Origin: Treponema sp.
GTDB taxonomy: Bacteria; Spirochaetota; Spirochaetia; Treponematales; Breznakiellaceae
Reading direction: 5' to 3'
Assembly (NCBI GenBank): GCA_009780595.1
Contig: WQZT01000072.1
Coordinates: 1-7,870, forward strand
Length of the DNA: 7,870 bases
Part shown: piece by piece, positions 4,937 through 7,870 of the stretch
Position numbering within the stretch: position 1 is the stretch's first letter
Layout: each line of letters opens with the position of its first letter
Notes under the pieces: model-generated
Databases searched by the model: none
What the model was told of the DNA's origin: nothing
Seen by the model: only the letters and a program-made list of their open reading frames with translations
Position numbers and translations under genes: made by a program

Positions 4937-7870
4937 ATCGTTGATGTCAACCAGCTCGGTGTTAATTTCGCTGTAGCCGGAAAGCAAGCTGTCAGCCAGC
5001 GCGTTTGCGGTGTCGATTGATGTCAAGCAGGGAACGCCGAGCGTACAGGCGCGGCGGCGGATTTTTGCATCGGCAAGCGCGGGGTCTCTGCCGTTTTCGG
5101 AGGTGGAAACGATGTAGCTCAGTTTCCTGCCGTCAAGCAGCGCGGCGACATCTTCGCCTGAGCCGCCGGTTTTTTCCACTGTGCGGACATCCAAGCCCTT
5201 CGCGGTGAGAAATTCCGCCGTTCCCGGTGTCGCGTACAGCGTAAACCCGCAGCGCGCGAGCTTTTCGGTAACGCGGACAATTTCCGCGTTGTCACTGTCG
5301 CGGACGCTTATCAACACGCCACCCTGCTTTTTCATCGAGTAACCCGCCGCGATAAGCCCCTTGTACAGCGCTTCCTGAAGATTTTTGCCGATGCCGAGCA
5401 CTTCCCCGGTCGATTTCATCTCCGGCCCCAGGTGCGTATCAAGCCCGGCGAGTTTCTGGAACGAAAACACGGGAACTTTCACCGCGAAGTACGGCGGGAT
5501 TTTCGCAATCCCCGAAGAGTAGCCCAGCGCGAACAGCTTCTGCCCGATACTCACCCTCGTGGCAAGCTCGCACATCGGAACTCCGGTAACTTTGCTGATA
5601 TACGGAACGGTGCGCGATGCCCGCTGGTTTACCTCGATAACGTAAATCTCGCCGTGGTATAAAATATACTGGATATTCACGATGCCGCGAACATTCAGCG
5701 CCATGCAGAGTTTTTCGGTAATCGTAAAAATGCTTTTGGCAAGTTCGTCATCGATGTTCAGCGCCGGATACACGGAAATGCTGTCGCCTGAATGAATTCC
5801 GGTACGTTCGATATGCTCCATTATTCCGGGAATCAGCACGTCGGTGCCATCGCAAATCGCGTCAACTTCGATTTCGCGCCCGCTTAAATATTTGTCGATG
5901 AGAACCGGGTTTTCCTGCCGCGTCCGCAAAATTACTTCCATATACTCGCGGATGTCGTCATTTGAAAAGGCGATGATCATATTCTGCCCGCCCAGCACAT
6001 ACGACGGCCGCATCAGCACCGGAAAACCGAGCTTTTCGGCGGCGGCGAGCGCCTGCGCCTCGTTCGTTACGCCGAACCCTTCCGGGCGGTTGATGTTCAG
6101 TTGCGCCAGCAGCCCGTGAAAGCGCTCCCGATCTTCGCAGAGGTCGATGCTGTCCGCCGGTGTGCCGATGATGTTCACGCCGAGCTCGTGCAGCTTTTTG
6201 GTCAGTTTGATTGCCGTGCCGCCGCCGAAGGCAACGATCACGCCCACTGGTTTTTCGATTTTGATGACATTCATCACATCGCCGATGTGCAGCGGCTCGA
6301 AGTACAGTCTGTCGGCAGTGTCAAAATCGGTTGACACCGTTTCCGGGTTGTTGTTGATGACGATCACCTCGTAGCCGAGGTTTTTCAACGCCCACACGCA
6401 ATGCACACAAGCGTAGTCGAACTCGATGCCTTGCCCGATACGAATTGGGCCGCTGCCCAGCACGACAATTCGCGGTTTGGCGCTTTTTTCGATAAACGGC
6501 AGCGCCTCGTTTTCCATGCCGTTCTGAATCGAGTAGAAATATGGCGTTTTCGCCTCGAACTCTGCCGCGCAGGTGTCGACCATTTTGTACACAAGCGGTT
6601 TGCCGGAATTCGGCGCGGGGTATGCATCCGGCGCGGCGGCAATACGCGCAAGACCGTTCAAAAACCAGCGGTCTATTTTTGTTTTCTGGAAAAGATCGTC
6701 GATACTCACGCCGCGTTTAATCGCCTGGTACAGCACAAACAGCCGCTCATCCGTTACAGTATCCAAAAGCCCGCGGATTTCGCTGTCGCTCTTCGCGGCA
6801 AGTCGCGGCAGGTCAAGGCTCGCAAGCCCAAGCTCCGCTCCGCGCACCGCCTTGACAATCGCTTCCTCGAAGGTGTCCGCTATCGACATAACTTCGCCCG
6901 TCGCCTTCATCTGCGTGCCGAGTTCTTTCTGCGCGTATACGAACTTATCAAACGGCCACTTGGGAAACTTCACCGCAACGTAGTCAAGCGCGGGTTCAAA
7001 CGCGGCGTACGTGCTTCCGGTAACGGCGTTTTTAATCTCATCGAGCGTGTAGCCGATGGCGATTTTAGTCGCCACCTTTGCAATCGGGTAGCCCGTCGCC
7101 TTACTCGCCAACGCCGACGACCGCGACACGCGCGGGTTTACCTCGATAACGGCGTACTCGAAACTGTCGGGGTTCAGCGCCAACTGCACGTTGCAGCCGC
7201 CTTCAACACCGAGCGAGCGGATAATGTTCAGCGATGCCGAGCGCAGCATCTGGAACTCTTTGTCCGCAAGCGTAACGCAGGGCGCGATAACAATGCTGTC
7301 GCCAGTGTGAATACCCACCGGATCGAAGTTTTCAAGCGATGCGACAATAATCGCGTTGTTGGCACTGTCGCGCATCACCTCAAACTCGATTTCCTTCCAT
7401 CCGGCGATTGATTTTTCAATCAGCACCTGATTGATGGGCGACAGCGAAATGCCGTTGCCCGCGATTTCCCGCAGCCGCGCCTCGTTGTCCGCGATGCCGC
7501 CGCCTGTCCCGCCGAGCGTAAACGCCGGACGCACAACCGCCGGATACCCCGTCAGCTCGCGGGCGATTTTCACCGCCGCCTCAACATCGGTTGCCGTCGC
7601 TGAAGGAACAACAGGCTGGCCGATGTTTTGCATCGTTTCCTTAAAGAGCAGCCGATCCTCCGCTTTATCGATGGTTTCAGGCGAAGAACCCAGCAGCCGC
7701 ACGTTCATCTTGTCGAGAAAACCGTCGTGGGCGATCTTCATACTCAGCGTCAGCCCCGTTTGCCCGACAAGCCCCGACAAAATACCGTCAGGGCGTTCCT
7801 TTTCGATAATACGCTTGATGGTTGTCAGCGTCAGCGGCTCGATGTAGATTTTGTCCGCGATGTTTTTGTC
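4082..7870 (-). CDS. carB: CarB-DapF fusion: carbamoyl-phosphate synthase large subunit plus diaminopimelate epimerase (N-terminus outside window)
   Basis: The frame is open from the window edge to a TAA at 4082-4084: 1262 visible residues, with about 56 N-terminal residues missing by comparison with E. coli CarB. Counting from the edge, the first ATP-grasp half carries GGTGGGIADN (120-129), ENFDPVGIHTGDS and EVNPRVSRSS (243-252). The second half starts with GPIRIGQGIEFDY (474-486) and carries RPSYVLGGQN and EVNQRASRT (746-754). The MGS-like allosteric domain is at about 850-978. DapF then follows directly (979-1262). CarB makes carbamoyl phosphate from bicarbonate, ATP and ammonia delivered by the CarA subunit, for pyrimidines and arginine. 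The ATP and carbamate-site Glu, Asn and Arg residues are kept. Oddities are an oligomerisation domain about 39 residues shorter than in E. coli and GGGT instead of GGQT in the second half. CarA is not in the window. asnA follows. Confidence 0.93.
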   Translation of the reverse strand, partial: DKNIADKIYIEPLTLTTIKRIIEKERPDGILSGLVGQTGLTLSMKIAHDGFLDKMNVRLLGSSPETIDKAEDRLLFKETMQNIGQPVVPSATATDVEAAVKIARELTGYPAVVRPAFTLGGTGGGIADNEARLREIAGNGISLSPINQVLIEKSIAGWKEIEFEVMRDSANNAIIVASLENFDPVGIHTGDSIVIAPCVTLADKEFQMLRSASLNIIRSLGVEGGCNVQLALNPDSFEYAVIEVNPRVSRSSALASKATGYPIAKVATKIAIGYTLDEIKNAVTGSTYAAFEPALDYVAVKFPKWPFDKFVYAQKELGTQMKATGEVMSIADTFEEAIVKAVRGAELGLASLDLPRLAAKSDSEIRGLLDTVTDERLFVLYQAIKRGVSIDDLFQKTKIDRWFLNGLARIAAAPDAYPAPNSGKPLVYKMVDTCAAEFEAKTPYFYSIQNGMENEALPFIEKSAKPRIVVLGSGPIRIGQGIEFDYACVHCVWALKNLGYEVIVINNNPETVSTDFDTADRLYFEPLHIGDVMNVIKIEKPVGVIVAFGGGTAIKLTKKLHELGVNIIGTPADSIDLCEDRERFHGLLAQLNINRPEGFGVTNEAQALAAAEKLGFPVLMRPSYVLGGQNMIIAFSNDDIREYMEVILRTRQENPVLIDKYLSGREIEVDAICDGTDVLIPGIMEHIERTGIHSGDSISVYPALNIDDELAKSIFTITEKLCMALNVRGIVNIQYILYHGEIYVIEVNQRASRTVPYISKVTGVPMCELATRVSIGQKLFALGYSSGIAKIPPYFAVKVPVFSFQKLAGLDTHLGPEMKSTGEVLGIGKNLQEALYKGLIAAGYSMKKQGGVLISVRDSDNAEIVRVTEKLARCGFTLYATPGTAEFLTAKGLDVRTVEKTGGSGEDVAALLDGRKLSYIVSTSENGRDPALADAKIRRRACTLGVPCLTSIDTANALADSLLSGYSEINTELVDINDMRTSHVKLPFTKMHGCSNDHIYINCFDIAINSPESLSALLANRHSGIGGDGVVLILRSAAADAKIRIFDLDGSEDTIGGNALRCTAKYLYDNGIVKKRRMTIETLSGVRELFLSTRDGLVSSVKVDMGQAELHPQKIPVNLPGESVIARPVTIGGVQYVITCVSMSNPHAVVFCDHLDSVDLHTIGAQFEHDALFPDRVNTQFVEVMSRTHLKMRVWERGSGETQACGTGACAAVVAAVLNGRCGKGEDIKVQLLGGDLIINYTDQTVYMTGDCVKVFDGIVEI

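Noticed and set aside
6401..7411. A 336-codon open frame on the plus strand antisense to carB
   Set aside because: It mirrors a strongly conserved CarB region. Its product is Arg/His-rich with no recognisable motif, as expected for the complement of GC-rich codons.

Overview
The window looks like a spirochaete chromosome, most likely Treponema-like. The evidence is the family resemblance of a stand-alone CheY-type receiver, an AsnA-type asparagine synthetase and a NagB deaminase, together with clusters of small palindromic repeats between genes. This assignment comes from remembered family sequences, not a search. Coding is dense and fairly GC-rich, and almost everything is on the minus strand.

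Reading along the minus strand (right to left), the first gene is a very long open frame that enters from beyond position 7870 and ends at 4082. It encodes carbamoyl-phosphate synthase large subunit (CarB) fused in frame to a complete diaminopimelate epimerase (DapF). After 73 bp comes asnA (aspartate-ammonia ligase). A 214-bp gap then holds a cluster of small hairpins and a near-consensus sigma-70 promoter for a CheY-like receiver protein. Next is a 145-bp gap holding a tandem GCTAC/GTAGC hairpin array, then nagB (glucosamine-6-phosphate deaminase). Sixty bp further is a secreted NlpC/P60-type protein. At the far left the last 49 codons of an unrecognised plus-strand gene converge on the NlpC/P60 gene, with two back-to-back hairpins between them.

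Two functional themes can be inferred. CarB, DapF and AsnA all sit on aspartate and nitrogen metabolism: carbamoyl phosphate for pyrimidines and arginine, meso-DAP for lysine and peptidoglycan, and asparagine. DapF, NagB and the NlpC/P60 protein all touch cell-wall building or turnover.

The most unusual items are the CarB-DapF fusion, the roughly 39-residue loss in the CarB oligomerisation domain, a shortened active-site loop in AsnA, loss of a conserved allosteric lysine in NagB, and the hairpin repeats. Arms of these repeats contain the TAG stop codons of adjacent genes. I saw no tRNA, rRNA, CRISPR array, insertion sequence or phage gene.
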